Shown one piece after another: positions 34,585 through 43,654 of a DNA stretch of 64,000 nt. The DNA lies in NCBI RefSeq assembly GCF_014268655.2, contig NZ_JABWQX020000001.1, positions 3,626,001 to 3,690,000 on the forward strand, read 5' to 3'. Under the pieces are notes generated by a model. That model saw only the letters and a list, made by a program, of their open reading frames with translations. It was not told where the DNA came from and did not search any database. Numbering within the stretch: position 1 is the first letter of the stretch; the number at the start of each line of letters is the position of its first letter. A program made the translations under genes and the position numbers. This DNA is from Pseudomonas marvdashtae. GTDB taxonomy: Bacteria; Pseudomonadota; Gammaproteobacteria; Pseudomonadales; Pseudomonadaceae.

Positions 34585-35663
34585 TGGCGGGACTCCTGGG
34601 CGGCGGGCAGTTGGCCGACTTCGCTGGTACGTCGCAGATAAGAACTGGCATAGGCAGCCGAGCGCGCGGCCAGCAACGGGTCGTCAGAGCCTTCGATACC
34701 CTTGGGCAGAATCAACGGGTCGTAGTTGATGTCGCGGCATTCACCCTTGTCCTGCGCCTGGGCACGCTCCAGCACCAAGGTGCCGGCATTGATCACCTTG
34801 CGGTCATCAGGCCAGACCTTGCTGGCGTCGTCGACCGGATCGCCCGGGTTGGCCAAGGTGATGTTCAACTGCCAGCGCAGTGGTCCGGCCGCCAAGCGTT
34901 TCGTCAGGTCCTGTTCAAGGAAATCGGCGCCTTGGGGAGGCGCCGCATCTGCAGCATCCTGGCTCATCGGCTGCACACCCCAGCGCACGGCCTGGCGCTC
35001 ACCTTTCGGGTTGACCAGATAGAATGCGTTGATGCCGTTATAGGTTTCGGTGGCGTAGCTGGCCGAGGGTTTCGCGGTCTTGACCCATTGCAGGAACGGC
35101 ATCGCCTCAGGGTGCGCGGCAAAAAACGCGGGCACGGCTGCCGGGTTCGGTTTCCCCGTGGCCGGGTCTGGCGATTGAGCCTGTTGCAACTGGTAGAAAG
35201 CCTGGGGCGTTCCCACGGGGAACACCGGCATGCTGTTCATACCCGTGCGCCATTGCTGACCGTCGGCCTGGGTAAAACGCAGCGCCAGGCTGCGGATCGG
35301 CACGCTGCCGTCCGGTGCGTAAGGATTGCCGCTGGGCAATGCAAAACGGCCGACCACAGGCGTCCGCGCATCATTGAACACGCGTGCGCTGGAGTAAGTG
35401 CGCGCCTCGCCGCTGCTTTCAAAATAACCGGCAACACAGACGCCTTTGGAGTGATTGCGCCGAAAGCCCGGATGAACCCCATTGTTCGTTTCCAAGACGT
35501 TGACCAAAGCCTTGGGCGTCAGGCGTTGTGGGTCGAGGGTGCCATTGACGTAGGCAAACGCCCCGGCCAGCGCGGCAACGACCAGCGCAATGCCCGTCAG
35601 GCGCAGTGTCAGGCTGGCGCCGCTCAATGGCGGCCGACTCGGTTCGGAGGAAGGGTCAACCAT
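34581..35663 (-). CDS. Catalase-family peroxidase (SrpA-like), exported or membrane-anchored
   Basis: The product has 360 residues from the ATG at 35663, with GGAG seven bases upstream. An N-terminal hydrophobic segment (LTLRLTGIALVVAALAGAFA) is a signal anchor. The small-catalase core follows: NGVHPGFRRNHSKGVCVAG with the distal His, and SYATETYNGINAFYLVN. These proteins are known for peroxidase rather than strong catalase activity. It is coupled to a cytochrome b561 gene and divergent from an ECF sigma gene. Confidence 0.88.
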   Translation of the reverse strand: MVDPSSEPSRPPLSGASLTLRLTGIALVVAALAGAFAYVNGTLDPQRLTPKALVNVLETNNGVHPGFRRNHSKGVCVAGYFESSGEARTYSSARVFNDARTPVVGRFALPSGNPYAPDGSVPIRSLALRFTQADGQQWRTGMNSMPVFPVGTPQAFYQLQQAQSPDPATGKPNPAAVPAFFAAHPEAMPFLQWVKTAKPSASYATETYNGINAFYLVNPKGERQAVRWGVQPMSQDAADAAPPQGADFLEQDLTKRLAAGPLRWQLNITLANPGDPVDDASKVWPDDRKVINAGTLVLERAQAQDKGECRDINYDPLILPKGIEGSDDPLLAARSAAYASSYLRRTSEVGQLPAAQESRQ

Positions 35664-35708
35664 TTGCAGACTCCATGGCACAAGGCCGTTTATGGACAAG
35701 ACCCGTCA

Positions 35709-35733
35709 GACGAAAGCCCGACGGGTTTATTCC
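35709..35733 (-). promoter_or_regulatory. ECF-type promoter of the catalase/cytochrome operon
   Basis: Read on the minus strand, GGAATAA (35727-35733), a 14-base spacer and CGTC (35709-35712) stand about 46 bases before the start codon. The same motif and spacing occur on the other side of the intergenic region. Confidence 0.65.
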
Positions 35734-35761
35734 CACGCTCCGTATTTATTTTTCCTGCGCT

Positions 35762-35786
35762 GGAATAATCTCGCGGCTGGATCGTC
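35762..35786 (+). promoter_or_regulatory. ECF-type promoter of the sigma/anti-sigma operon
   Basis: GGAATAA (35762-35768), a 14-base spacer and CGTC (35783-35786) lie about 44 bases before the sigma factor start. It mirrors the motif before the catalase gene and suggests autoregulation. Confidence 0.65.
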
Positions 35787-35830
35787 TTTCCAGTCCCCAC
35801 ACAGTGACTGCCCAACGAAGCCGCTCGCCC

Positions 35831-36337
35831 ATGAATGAACTCGACGACCAGTTGCGCCTGCTCATCCCACGGCTGAGACGCTTTGCCGTGTCCCTGACGC
35901 GCAATCCCAGCAATGCCGATGACCTGGTGCAGGCGTGCCTGGAACGGGCCTTGTCAAAGTGGAACGACAAGCGCCCGGACGGCGACCTTCGAGCCTGGCT
36001 GTTTTCGATTCTTTATCGGCAATTCCTCGATGCCCACCGCCGCTCCCGACGTTACGCGCGCATGCTGGAATTCTTCACCGGCCGCGACGAGGCACATCCT
36101 TCGGCCGAACGCAGCGTCATCGCCCAATCGTCACTCCAGGCTTTCGATCAACTGCCCACCGAACAGCGCGCGCTGCTGTTGTGGGTGTCGGTGGAAGGCT
36201 TGAGCTACCAGCAAGTCGCCGACATCCTCGGCGTGCCGACCGGCACCGTGATGTCGCGCCTGTCCCGCGCCCGCCAGAAGTTGCGTCAACTCAGCGAAGG
36301 CGAAATTGCCCGCCCTGCCCTGCGGATACTCAAATGA
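35831..36337 (+). CDS. ECF-type RNA polymerase sigma factor
   Basis: The product has 168 residues from the ATG at 35831. Region 2 is clear (LRRFAVSLTRNPSNADDLVQ, then DGDLRAWLFSILYRQFLD) and region 4 is LPTEQRALLLWVSVEGLSYQ followed by VADILGVPTGTVMSRLSRAR. It overlaps the anti-sigma gene as ATGA. Divergent catalase and cytochrome b genes are its likely targets. A reading frame extending upstream to 35606 is not part of the gene. Confidence 0.93.
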   Translation: MNELDDQLRLLIPRLRRFAVSLTRNPSNADDLVQACLERALSKWNDKRPDGDLRAWLFSILYRQFLDAHRRSRRYARMLEFFTGRDEAHPSAERSVIAQSSLQAFDQLPTEQRALLLWVSVEGLSYQQVADILGVPTGTVMSRLSRARQKLRQLSEGEIARPALRILK

Positions 36338-37086
36338 TCAGCATGCCTCCCAGTGACAACGACCTGCACGCCTACGTCGATCATCAATTGAACGAGGACG
36401 ACCAGCGGCGAGTGGAAACCTACCTGGCCGCAAACCCCGCTGCCGCCAAGCGCGTGCAGGCCTGGCAACAGGACGCGCAACACTTGCGCGCGACCCTGAG
36501 CGCAGCCTTGCAACAGCCACCCAATCCAGACTTGGACCCGGCGATCATCCGTCAACGCCTGAGGCATCGCGCCCGTCGCCACCTCGCCAGCGCGGCAGTG
36601 CTGGTGCTGGCCGTCGGGGTGGGCGGATTCGGTGGCTGGCAGGCACGGCAAATGACTCTGCTGAGCGCCGCCGCGCCTATGGCTGACGCCTTGCAGGCAT
36701 ATCGGTTGATCGCCCAGCAGGGCATCCTCCCAGCCGATTACCAGACGGGCGACGAACAGAGCATGCAGGGCTGGCTCGACCGTTACTTCACCCAGGCTGA
36801 TCGCCTGCCGGACCTCTCGGCAGCGGGCTTCAAGCCGGTCAGCGGGCGATTGCTCAGCACCGAACAAGGCGCGGCGGCGATGGTGATTTATCAGGACCCG
36901 AGCGGCCAGAAGATCAGCTTCTACGTGCGCCCACCAGGCCCGAAAAACTTCCTGCTGCCCCGTGGCAGTCGGCGCGACGGCGAATTGCAGGCGCAATACT
37001 GGTCCGGCCCGGGGTACAACTACGCGATAGTCATCCCCAGCGATACGCCCGCCGCGCAGAAGCTCAAGCAGACGCTGGACTTCTGA
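36334..37086 (+). CDS. Membrane anti-sigma factor
   Basis: The product has 250 residues. An N-terminal cytoplasmic domain (DNDLHAYVDHQLNEDDQRRV) is typical of zinc-free anti-sigma factors. One membrane segment follows at about residues 85-105 (SAAVLVLAVGVGGFGGW), then a periplasmic domain of about 145 residues ending in YAIVIPSDTPAAQKLKQTL. The canonical HxxxCxxC zinc motif is absent. It presumably holds the sigma factor until a periplasmic signal arrives. Confidence 0.88.
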   Translation: MISMPPSDNDLHAYVDHQLNEDDQRRVETYLAANPAAAKRVQAWQQDAQHLRATLSAALQQPPNPDLDPAIIRQRLRHRARRHLASAAVLVLAVGVGGFGGWQARQMTLLSAAAPMADALQAYRLIAQQGILPADYQTGDEQSMQGWLDRYFTQADRLPDLSAAGFKPVSGRLLSTEQGAAAMVIYQDPSGQKISFYVRPPGPKNFLLPRGSRRDGELQAQYWSGPGYNYAIVIPSDTPAAQKLKQTLDF

Positions 37087-37101
37087 GTTCAGAACCGCGA
37101 C

Positions 37102-37938
37102 TTACGCCTGCCTGAACACCTGCGAAGGCCTGCGCAGCAGTGGGTCGAAGGGGTTGATTCGCGGCCCGATCACGGCGGCTTCGCGCTTGAGCATCTCCAC
37201 CACCGTCGGCAGGCGATCCGGCCCGAGCCGGTCGCTGATCGTCGCCACACTCAACGCTGCAACGGCCCGGCCTTCACGATCGAGGATGGGCACCGCCACC
37301 CCGGCCATGCCCTGCAGCACGCCGGTGTTGCGCCCGGCGTAACCCAGCGTGCGGACGTTCTCGACTTCCGTGCGCAGGAAGACTTCATCGTACAAATGAA
37401 AATCCTTGAGTCGCGGCAGGTTGTAATGGATCACCGTTTCGCGTTCCTCCTCCGGCAGGAACGCCAGGATCGCCAGGCTGCCTTGCCCCACGCCCAAGGC
37501 CACTCGACCGCCGATGTCGCCCGTGAAGGTGCGGATCGGAAACGGACCTTCACTGCGATCCAGGCAAATCGCATCGAAGCCGCAGCGCGCCAGCAGAAAC
37601 AACGAATCCCCCAATGACGCCGACAGCCGCAACATGGCAGGCCTGGCCAGTTCGCGCAGGTTGCCGGTGTTGCCCGCACGGGCCGCCAGGGCGAAGAAGT
37701 CCAGGCTCAGGCGATACCGTTTGCTGCGCGCATCCTGCTCGACCATGCCTTCGTCCATCAGGCTGCGCAGCAAGCGGTGCGTGGTCGGTTGTGACAAGCC
37801 GATGCGCTGGGCCAGTTGCGTCACCCGCTCCCCGCCTTCAACGGTCTCCCCGAGGCTGCGCAGCACGGCAAACAACCGCGAGACCGAGCCGACACCGACT
37901 TCACCTTTTTCGTTATTCCGCTCAGTGGAATCAGGCAT
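37102..37938 (-). CDS. IclR family transcriptional regulator
   Basis: This 278-residue protein has an N-terminal winged helix (VTQLAQRIGLSQPTTHRLLR) and a C-terminal IclR effector domain (GRNTGVLQGMAGVAVPILDR, AALSVATISDRL). It is divergent from the following ABC transporter/HcnABC-like operon across 243 bases. It very probably controls that operon in response to its substrate. Confidence 0.93.
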   Translation of the reverse strand: MPDSTERNNEKGEVGVGSVSRLFAVLRSLGETVEGGERVTQLAQRIGLSQPTTHRLLRSLMDEGMVEQDARSKRYRLSLDFFALAARAGNTGNLRELARPAMLRLSASLGDSLFLLARCGFDAICLDRSEGPFPIRTFTGDIGGRVALGVGQGSLAILAFLPEEERETVIHYNLPRLKDFHLYDEVFLRTEVENVRTLGYAGRNTGVLQGMAGVAVPILDREGRAVAALSVATISDRLGPDRLPTVVEMLKREAAVIGPRINPFDPLLRRPSQVFRQA

Positions 37939-38181
37939 GTATTTTCTCGTTAGATAATTTACTCACCGAATGAAAATGAAAATAGTCATCGCTTCAGTGA
38001 AATAGTCCATTGAGCCCATCCTAGTCTTCGTCCTACTCTGCGTCCATACAGGGGCGATTCGAACAACAGCGGCAGCCGACTTGAGGTCGAGCGCCAACGC
38101 ACCCCGCAGCACCCTTTCGTATCTGCCCATAAAAAAGCGCGCCTTGCGGCGACGCATAACAATCTCAGGTGGAGCGCAGTC

Positions 38182-39207
38182 ATGGCTTTCGTGCAACTTG
38201 AAGACTTGAGCAAACGTTACGGCGACTTGGATGCCGTGGTGGCCACCAACCTCTCGGTGGAGAAAGGTGAATTCGTTTCGCTGTTGGGCCCCTCTGGTTG
38301 CGGCAAGACCACGACCTTGCAAATGATCGCCGGCTTCGTTGAAGCCAGCAGCGGTCGTATCCTGCTGGACGGACGCGATATCACCCACGCCAAACCCGCC
38401 AGCCGAGGCCTGGGCGTGGTGTTCCAAAGCTACGCTCTGTTTCCCCACATGACCGTCAAGGACAACGTCGCCTTCGGCTTGCGCATGCGCAAAGTACCCG
38501 GTGCCCAATTGCAGTCGCGGGTCGATCGGGTGCTCAAGCTGGTGCGCCTGGACCTGCATGCCGAGCGCTACCCACGGGAACTCTCCGGCGGCCAGCGCCA
38601 GCGCGTGGCACTGGCCCGGGCGTTGGTGATCGAACCGCCGGTACTGCTGCTCGATGAACCGCTGTCCAACCTTGACGCCAACCTGCGCGAAGAAATGCAG
38701 TTCGAGATCCGCCGCATCCAGCGCGAAGTCGGCATTACCACCTTGATGGTGACGCACGACCAGTCCGAGGCGCTGTCGATCAGCGACCGGGTCGTGGTGA
38801 TGCAGGCTGGGCGCATCACCCAGATCGACGCGCCCTACACCCTTTATGAACACCCTCGCACCGAGTTCATCTCAGGGTTCGTCGGCAAAGCCAACCTGCT
38901 GCCCGGTACGCGTGACAGCGCCGCAATTGCGCAGGTCAGCAGCACCGGCCAAGGCGAGCTGACCCTGAGCCTGCGTCCGGAAAAAATCGACCTGTGCGCC
39001 CCCGGTTCGGGCCGACTGCAAGGCACCCTCACCAGCCGCTTTTTCCTCGGCAGCCAATGGCTGTACAGCGTTGCCACGCCACTGGGCGAGCTCAGCGTGG
39101 TGCGCCGCAACGACGGCTCAGCGCCGTTGAGCGAAGGCACCGTGGTTGGCCTTGACTGGGATCCTGCGCTGCTGCGGGTGCTGAGCGTGGACGAGGTGCC
39201 GGCATGA
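38182..39207 (+). CDS. ABC transporter ATP-binding protein (polyamine/opine type)
   Basis: The product has 341 residues: Walker A GPSGCGKTT, Q-loop VFQSYALFPHMTV, signature LSGGQRQRVALARAL, Walker B LLLDEPLSNLD, H-loop MVTHDQSEA. A C-terminal TOBE domain begins near residue 260. It is of the PotA/spermidine-putrescine type that also covers opine systems. It is the first gene of an eight-gene operon-like run that ends with the binding protein. Confidence 0.93.
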   Translation: MAFVQLEDLSKRYGDLDAVVATNLSVEKGEFVSLLGPSGCGKTTTLQMIAGFVEASSGRILLDGRDITHAKPASRGLGVVFQSYALFPHMTVKDNVAFGLRMRKVPGAQLQSRVDRVLKLVRLDLHAERYPRELSGGQRQRVALARALVIEPPVLLLDEPLSNLDANLREEMQFEIRRIQREVGITTLMVTHDQSEALSISDRVVVMQAGRITQIDAPYTLYEHPRTEFISGFVGKANLLPGTRDSAAIAQVSSTGQGELTLSLRPEKIDLCAPGSGRLQGTLTSRFFLGSQWLYSVATPLGELSVVRRNDGSAPLSEGTVVGLDWDPALLRVLSVDEVPA

Positions 39208-40073
39208 AACTGATCGACGCGATGCGCCGGGGCCGCCAAGGCTATTTGATGTCGGCCCCAGCCCTGGCCTTGTACCTGGGCCTGCTGGTGATTCCCCTCG
39301 GTTTGACACTGGTGCTGTCGTTCAATGTCTTTGACTACGGCTCGGGCATCAACAGCGAGGCCTACACCTTCGAGCATTACACCAGCCTGCTGGGCGACCC
39401 GTATTTCTATGAAATCTTCCTGCGCACGTTCTGGATCAGCGCGCTGACCACCGTCTTGTGCGTGGTGATCGGCGTACCCGAGGCCTACATCCTCAGCCGC
39501 ATGGGCGCGCCTTGGCGTTCGATTTTCCTGATCCTGATCCTTACGCCGCTGCTGATATCGGTGGTGGTGCGGGCCTTCGGCTGGAGCCTGCTGCTCGGTG
39601 CCGATGGCCTGGTCAATCAGACTCTGCAGGCCCTGGGCGGCTCGCCGATGAAGCTTCTTTATACGCCGTTCGCCGTGGTCATCGCCCTGGTGCACGTGAT
39701 GTTGCCGTTCATGATCATTCCGGTGTGGACCTCGCTGCAAAAGCTCGACCCGGCTGCCGAACAAGCCGCGCTCTCCCTCGGTGCGAGCCAGTTCACGGTG
39801 ATCCGCAAAGTGGTGCTCCCGCAGATCATGCCCGGCGTGTTGTCCGGCACGCTGATCGTGTTCGGCCTCGCCGCCAGTTCCTTCGCCATCCCGGGCCTGC
39901 TCGGCGGGCGGCGCTTGAAGATGGTCGCCACGCTGATCTACGACCAGTACCTGTCGGAGCTCAACTGGCCCATGGGCGCAGCCATTGCCGTCGCGCTGTT
40001 GCTGCTCAACCTGCTGATCATGTTGTCGTGGAACCGCATGATCGAAGGCCGCTACAAGAAGTCATTGGGGTAA
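39204..40073 (+). CDS. ABC transporter permease (PotB type)
   Basis: The product has 289 residues and about six membrane segments. The EAA loop is DPAAEQAALSLGASQFTVIR. It overlaps the ATPase gene as ATGA and pairs with the next gene to form the channel. The order ATPase, PotB-like, PotC-like is usual for this family. Confidence 0.93.
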   Translation: MKLIDAMRRGRQGYLMSAPALALYLGLLVIPLGLTLVLSFNVFDYGSGINSEAYTFEHYTSLLGDPYFYEIFLRTFWISALTTVLCVVIGVPEAYILSRMGAPWRSIFLILILTPLLISVVVRAFGWSLLLGADGLVNQTLQALGGSPMKLLYTPFAVVIALVHVMLPFMIIPVWTSLQKLDPAAEQAALSLGASQFTVIRKVVLPQIMPGVLSGTLIVFGLAASSFAIPGLLGGRRLKMVATLIYDQYLSELNWPMGAAIAVALLLLNLLIMLSWNRMIEGRYKKSLG

Positions 40074-40079
40074 TTCACC

Positions 40080-40874
40080 ATGTCCAGGAACGGTCCTTTC
40101 GCCCTGTTGTTTCACACCCTGGTGGTGATGTTCATGCTGGCGCCTCTGGTGGTGGTCTGCCTGGTCGCCTTCACCCCGGAGAACACCCTGAGCCTGCCCA
40201 CCACGGAATTTTCCCTGCGCTGGTTCCGCGCCGTATTCGAGCGCGCGGACTTCGTCGATGCCTTCTACAACAGCCTGATCCTGGCGTTCTGTGCAGCCTC
40301 GCTGGCGACCTTGATCGCGGTGCCGGCGGCGTTGGCGATCACCCGGCTGGAGTTTCCCGGACGGGATTTTTTCAACGGTTTGTTTCTTTCGCCGATCATC
40401 ATTCCGCACCTGGTGCTGGGCGTGGCGCTGCTGCGGTTGTTCGCACTGATGGGCGTGAACGGCAGCTTCGCCTGGTTGATCTTCGCCCATGTGTTGGTGA
40501 TCACGCCGTATGTGTTGCGCCTGGTGCTGGCCTCCGCCATCGGCTTGGATCGTAGCGCCGAACAGGCGGCGCAATCGCTGGGGGCCGGACGTTTCACGCT
40601 GTTCAGGGAAATCACTTTGCCGATGATCCTGCCGGGCGTGGCTGGCGGTTGGCTGCTGGCGTTCATCAACAGTTTCGATGAGGTCACGCTGTCGATCTTC
40701 GTCACCTCGCCGGCCACGCAAACCCTGCCGGTGCGCATGTACGTCTACGCCACCGAATCCATCGACCCGATGATGGCGGCGGTGTCGGCGCTGGTCATCG
40801 GGCTCACCGCGCTGACCATGATTCTGCTCGACCGGGTCTACGGCCTGGACCGGGTCCTGGTAGGCAAACAATGA
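40080..40874 (+). CDS. ABC transporter permease (PotC type)
   Basis: The product has 264 residues and about six membrane segments. The EAA loop is RSAEQAAQSLGAGRFTLFRE. It lies six bases after the first permease gene and eight bases before the ferredoxin-like subunit gene, which places transport and oxidation genes in one unit. Confidence 0.93.
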   Translation: MSRNGPFALLFHTLVVMFMLAPLVVVCLVAFTPENTLSLPTTEFSLRWFRAVFERADFVDAFYNSLILAFCAASLATLIAVPAALAITRLEFPGRDFFNGLFLSPIIIPHLVLGVALLRLFALMGVNGSFAWLIFAHVLVITPYVLRLVLASAIGLDRSAEQAAQSLGAGRFTLFREITLPMILPGVAGGWLLAFINSFDEVTLSIFVTSPATQTLPVRMYVYATESIDPMMAAVSALVIGLTALTMILLDRVYGLDRVLVGKQ

Positions 40875-40881
40875 GGGCACC

Positions 40882-41172
40882 ATGGCGCTGCTGAAACGAC
40901 TGGCCGAAGGCGACCGCCCGGCCCTGGACTTCACCCTTGACGGCGAACCGGCCAGCGGCCTGCTCGGCGATACCGTGTTGACCGCCGTGCTAACCAGCAG
41001 CGAACACCTGCGCGGCAGTGATTTCAGCGCCGAGCCCCGGGCCGGTTTCTGCCTGATGGGCGCCTGCCAGGATTGCTGGGTCCGATTGGGCGACGGCCGC
41101 CGCGTGCGCGCCTGTTCGACCCTGCTCGAAGCCGGCCAGCAGATCAGCCGCGAACCGGGACGCCAGCTATGA
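40882..41172 (+). CDS. 2Fe-2S small subunit of an HcnABC-like dehydrogenase
   Basis: The product has 96 residues. The 2Fe-2S ligands are in AGFCLMGACQDCW with a late Cys in RACST. It matches HcnA and the small subunits of opine oxidase and D-hydroxyproline dehydrogenase. It overlaps the next gene as ATGA. It carries electrons between the two flavin subunits. Confidence 0.88.
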   Translation: MALLKRLAEGDRPALDFTLDGEPASGLLGDTVLTAVLTSSEHLRGSDFSAEPRAGFCLMGACQDCWVRLGDGRRVRACSTLLEAGQQISREPGRQL

Positions 41173-42524
41173 AATCCATCGCCATCATCGGCGCCGGCCC
41201 TGCCGGTATCCGTGCCGCGCAGACGCTGGTTGGCCACGGCATCTACCCGATCCTGCTCGACGAAGCCGCACGCGGCGGCGGGCAGATTTACCGGCGCCAG
41301 CCGGCCCACTTCAAGCGCTCGCCGGCCAAGCTCTACGGCTTCGAAGCGCGCAAGGCCAGCGCCATTCACCAAGCCGTGGATGAATTGCGCGAACGGATCG
41401 ACTACCGCCCCGACACCTTGGTGTGGAATGCCGAGGCCGGACAGCTGGACACCTTGCACGCTGGCCGCGCCGCTCGCCTGGCGTACACCAGCGTGATCGT
41501 CGCAACGGGCGCCACCGACAGGATCCTGCCGGTCCCTGGCTGGACCCTGCCGGGGGTGTACAGCCTGGGCGCGGCGCAGATCGCCCTGAAATTCCAGGGC
41601 TGCGCCATCGGTGAGCGCATCGTGTTCGCGGGCAGTGGACCGCTGCTGTATCTGGTGGCTTACCAATATGCCAAGGCCGGCGCGAACGTGGTCGCGGTAC
41701 TCGACAGCTCCCCGTTCAACGCCCAGGCCCGCGCCCTGCCCGGCCTGCTCGCTCAACCGGCGACCCTGGCCAAGGGGATTTACTACCGCGCCTGGCTGAC
41801 GGCCCATGGCGTCTCTGTGCACCAAGGCGCGAGCCTTTCGCGCATCGACGGCGAACGTCGAGTGCAGTCGTTGCAATGGCAAAACAAAAAAGGCCAGCAC
41901 GTACTCGATTGCGATGCGGTCGCCTTCGCCCATGGCTTGCGCAGCGAAACCCAACTGGCCGATCTGCTGGGCTGCGAATTTTCCTGGAGCCCGCTCAATC
42001 GCGCCTGGCTGCCGCAACGCGACAACGCGGGTCGCAGCAGCGCGGCGGGAGTTTACCTGGCCGGTGACGGCGCCGGCATCATGGGCGCAGACGCCGCCGA
42101 AATGGCGGGCGAACGGGCGGCCCTGGCGTTGCTCGAAGACCTCGGTTACCGGATCGACCCGCAACGTTGCGGGCAATTGGAACAATCCCTCGAACGCATC
42201 GGCCATTTCCGGCAAGGCCTGGAGCGCGCGTTTGCCTTTCCCGAGGACTGGGCAAGCGGTGCCGCCGACGATCTGATGATCTGCCGCTGCGAAGAAGTCA
42301 GCGTTGGCGACATTCGTCGGGTCGTCGGCGAAGGCCATTGGGAGATCAACCGGGTCAAGGCCCATTGCCGGGTCGGCATGGGCCGTTGCCAGGGACGGAT
42401 GTGCGGTGCCGCGGCAGCGGAAATCATCGCCTGTGAAAGTGCGCGCACTGTCGATCAGATCGGTCGCCTGCGGGCGCAGGCACCGATCAAGCCCGTGCCG
42501 TTTGGCCTGGAGGTCGAGCCATGA
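41169..42524 (+). CDS. FAD/NAD-binding subunit of an HcnABC-like dehydrogenase (HcnB type)
   Basis: The product has 451 residues. An N-terminal dinucleotide fold (IAIIGAGPAGIRAAQTLV) is followed by a second nucleotide motif (RIVFAGSGPLLYLVAYQYA). A C-terminal cysteine cluster (MICRCEEVSVGDIRR and GMGRCQGRMCG) binds an Fe-S centre. It is similar to opine oxidase subunit A. It is coupled to both neighbours by four-base overlaps. Confidence 0.9.
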   Translation: MKSIAIIGAGPAGIRAAQTLVGHGIYPILLDEAARGGGQIYRRQPAHFKRSPAKLYGFEARKASAIHQAVDELRERIDYRPDTLVWNAEAGQLDTLHAGRAARLAYTSVIVATGATDRILPVPGWTLPGVYSLGAAQIALKFQGCAIGERIVFAGSGPLLYLVAYQYAKAGANVVAVLDSSPFNAQARALPGLLAQPATLAKGIYYRAWLTAHGVSVHQGASLSRIDGERRVQSLQWQNKKGQHVLDCDAVAFAHGLRSETQLADLLGCEFSWSPLNRAWLPQRDNAGRSSAAGVYLAGDGAGIMGADAAEMAGERAALALLEDLGYRIDPQRCGQLEQSLERIGHFRQGLERAFAFPEDWASGAADDLMICRCEEVSVGDIRRVVGEGHWEINRVKAHCRVGMGRCQGRMCGAAAAEIIACESARTVDQIGRLRAQAPIKPVPFGLEVEP

Positions 42525-43636
42525 TCGAAGTGGACGTGATGATCGTCGGCGGTGGCATCGTCGGCGCCTCGGCGGCACTGTTCCTGAGCAAGGCCGGACG
42601 TCGCGTGGCGCTGCTGGAGCGGGATTTCTGTGGCGCGCATTCGAGTGGCGTCAACTACGGCGGCGTGCGACGTCAGGGCCGGCCATTGTCGCAGCTGCCG
42701 CTGTCGCAACGCGCCCATGAAATCTGGGGCCAATTGCCACAACTGATTGGCATCGACGGTGAGTATCAGCGCAGCGGCCATCTGAAGCTCGCCCGCAGCC
42801 TCGATGACCTGCGGGCATTGCACGACTATGCCGCCAGCAGCCAGGGCTTCGGCCTTGATTTGCAGTTGCTGGATCGCGACGAACTGCGCAGGCGTTTTCC
42901 CTGGGTCGGCAGCGTCGCGGTCGGCGCCTCCCTGTGCCCTGGCGACGGCCACGCCAATCCACGCCTGGTGTCGCCGGCGTTTGCCCAGGCCGCCCGCCGG
43001 CATGGCGCACAGGTTCACGAACAATGCCCGGTCAGCAGCGTTACGCACGACGGCCAGCGCTTTGCCGTGCGGACCGAAACCGGCCTTGAACTGCGCGCGC
43101 CGTGGCTGCTGAACTGCGCCGGGGCCTGGGCGAGCCGGTTCGCCGCGCAGTTTGGCGAAGCGGTACCGATGCACGCCGGTCATCCGGCGATGCTGGTCAC
43201 CGAACCGCTGCCCTTGGTGATGGACGCCAGCACCGGCGTCGAGGGCGGCGGCATCTATGCGCGTCAGGTCGCCCGTGGCAATTGCGTACTGGGCGGGGGT
43301 CAGGGTTTCGCCTTGGACGATGCCCGTGCCCGCCCCGGCCAGAACGCCGTCGTCGAGATCCTGCGCCAAGCCGTCGAGCTCTATCCGTTCCTCAAAGGCG
43401 CCCAGGCGATCCGCACCTGGAGCGGCACCGAAGGTTATCTACCCGATCGCCAACCGGTGATCGGTCCCAGCAGCACCCAACCCGGTCTGTTGCACGCGTT
43501 CGGCTTTGCCGGCGCGGGTTTCCAGATCGGCCCGGCGGTGGGCCAGGCGCTCGCCGAGATCATCTGCAGCGGCGCCTCAACCACGCCGCTGGATGCGTTT
43601 TCCATCACCCGGTTTCACTCCATCTCCGTTGCTTGA
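42521..43636 (+). CDS. FAD-dependent amino acid oxidase-type subunit (HcnC type)
   Basis: This 371-residue protein of the glycine/D-amino acid oxidase (DadA) family has MIVGGGIVGASAALFLSKAG at the N-terminus and GFAGAGFQIGPAVGQALAEI at the C-terminus. It is expected to oxidise the secondary amine of the substrate. Together with the two preceding subunits it is an opine, D-hydroxyproline or hydrogen cyanide synthase-like enzyme. The transporter around it favours a catabolic role over cyanide formation. Confidence 0.9.
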   Translation: MIEVDVMIVGGGIVGASAALFLSKAGRRVALLERDFCGAHSSGVNYGGVRRQGRPLSQLPLSQRAHEIWGQLPQLIGIDGEYQRSGHLKLARSLDDLRALHDYAASSQGFGLDLQLLDRDELRRRFPWVGSVAVGASLCPGDGHANPRLVSPAFAQAARRHGAQVHEQCPVSSVTHDGQRFAVRTETGLELRAPWLLNCAGAWASRFAAQFGEAVPMHAGHPAMLVTEPLPLVMDASTGVEGGGIYARQVARGNCVLGGGQGFALDDARARPGQNAVVEILRQAVELYPFLKGAQAIRTWSGTEGYLPDRQPVIGPSSTQPGLLHAFGFAGAGFQIGPAVGQALAEIICSGASTTPLDAFSITRFHSISVA

Positions 43637-43654
43637 TAGAGGAAGGTCGCGCCA

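Noticed and set aside
40062..42578. 838-codon minus-strand reading frame
   Set aside because: It is antisense to two clearly real genes (permease and HcnB-like). Long antisense frames are common in GC-rich codon use, and the translation has no domain features.
40882..43636. True hydrogen cyanide synthase hcnABC
   Set aside because: The three subunits match the type, but they are enclosed by a transporter and an IclR regulator, which points to amine uptake and oxidation. Cyanide formation cannot be excluded by eye.
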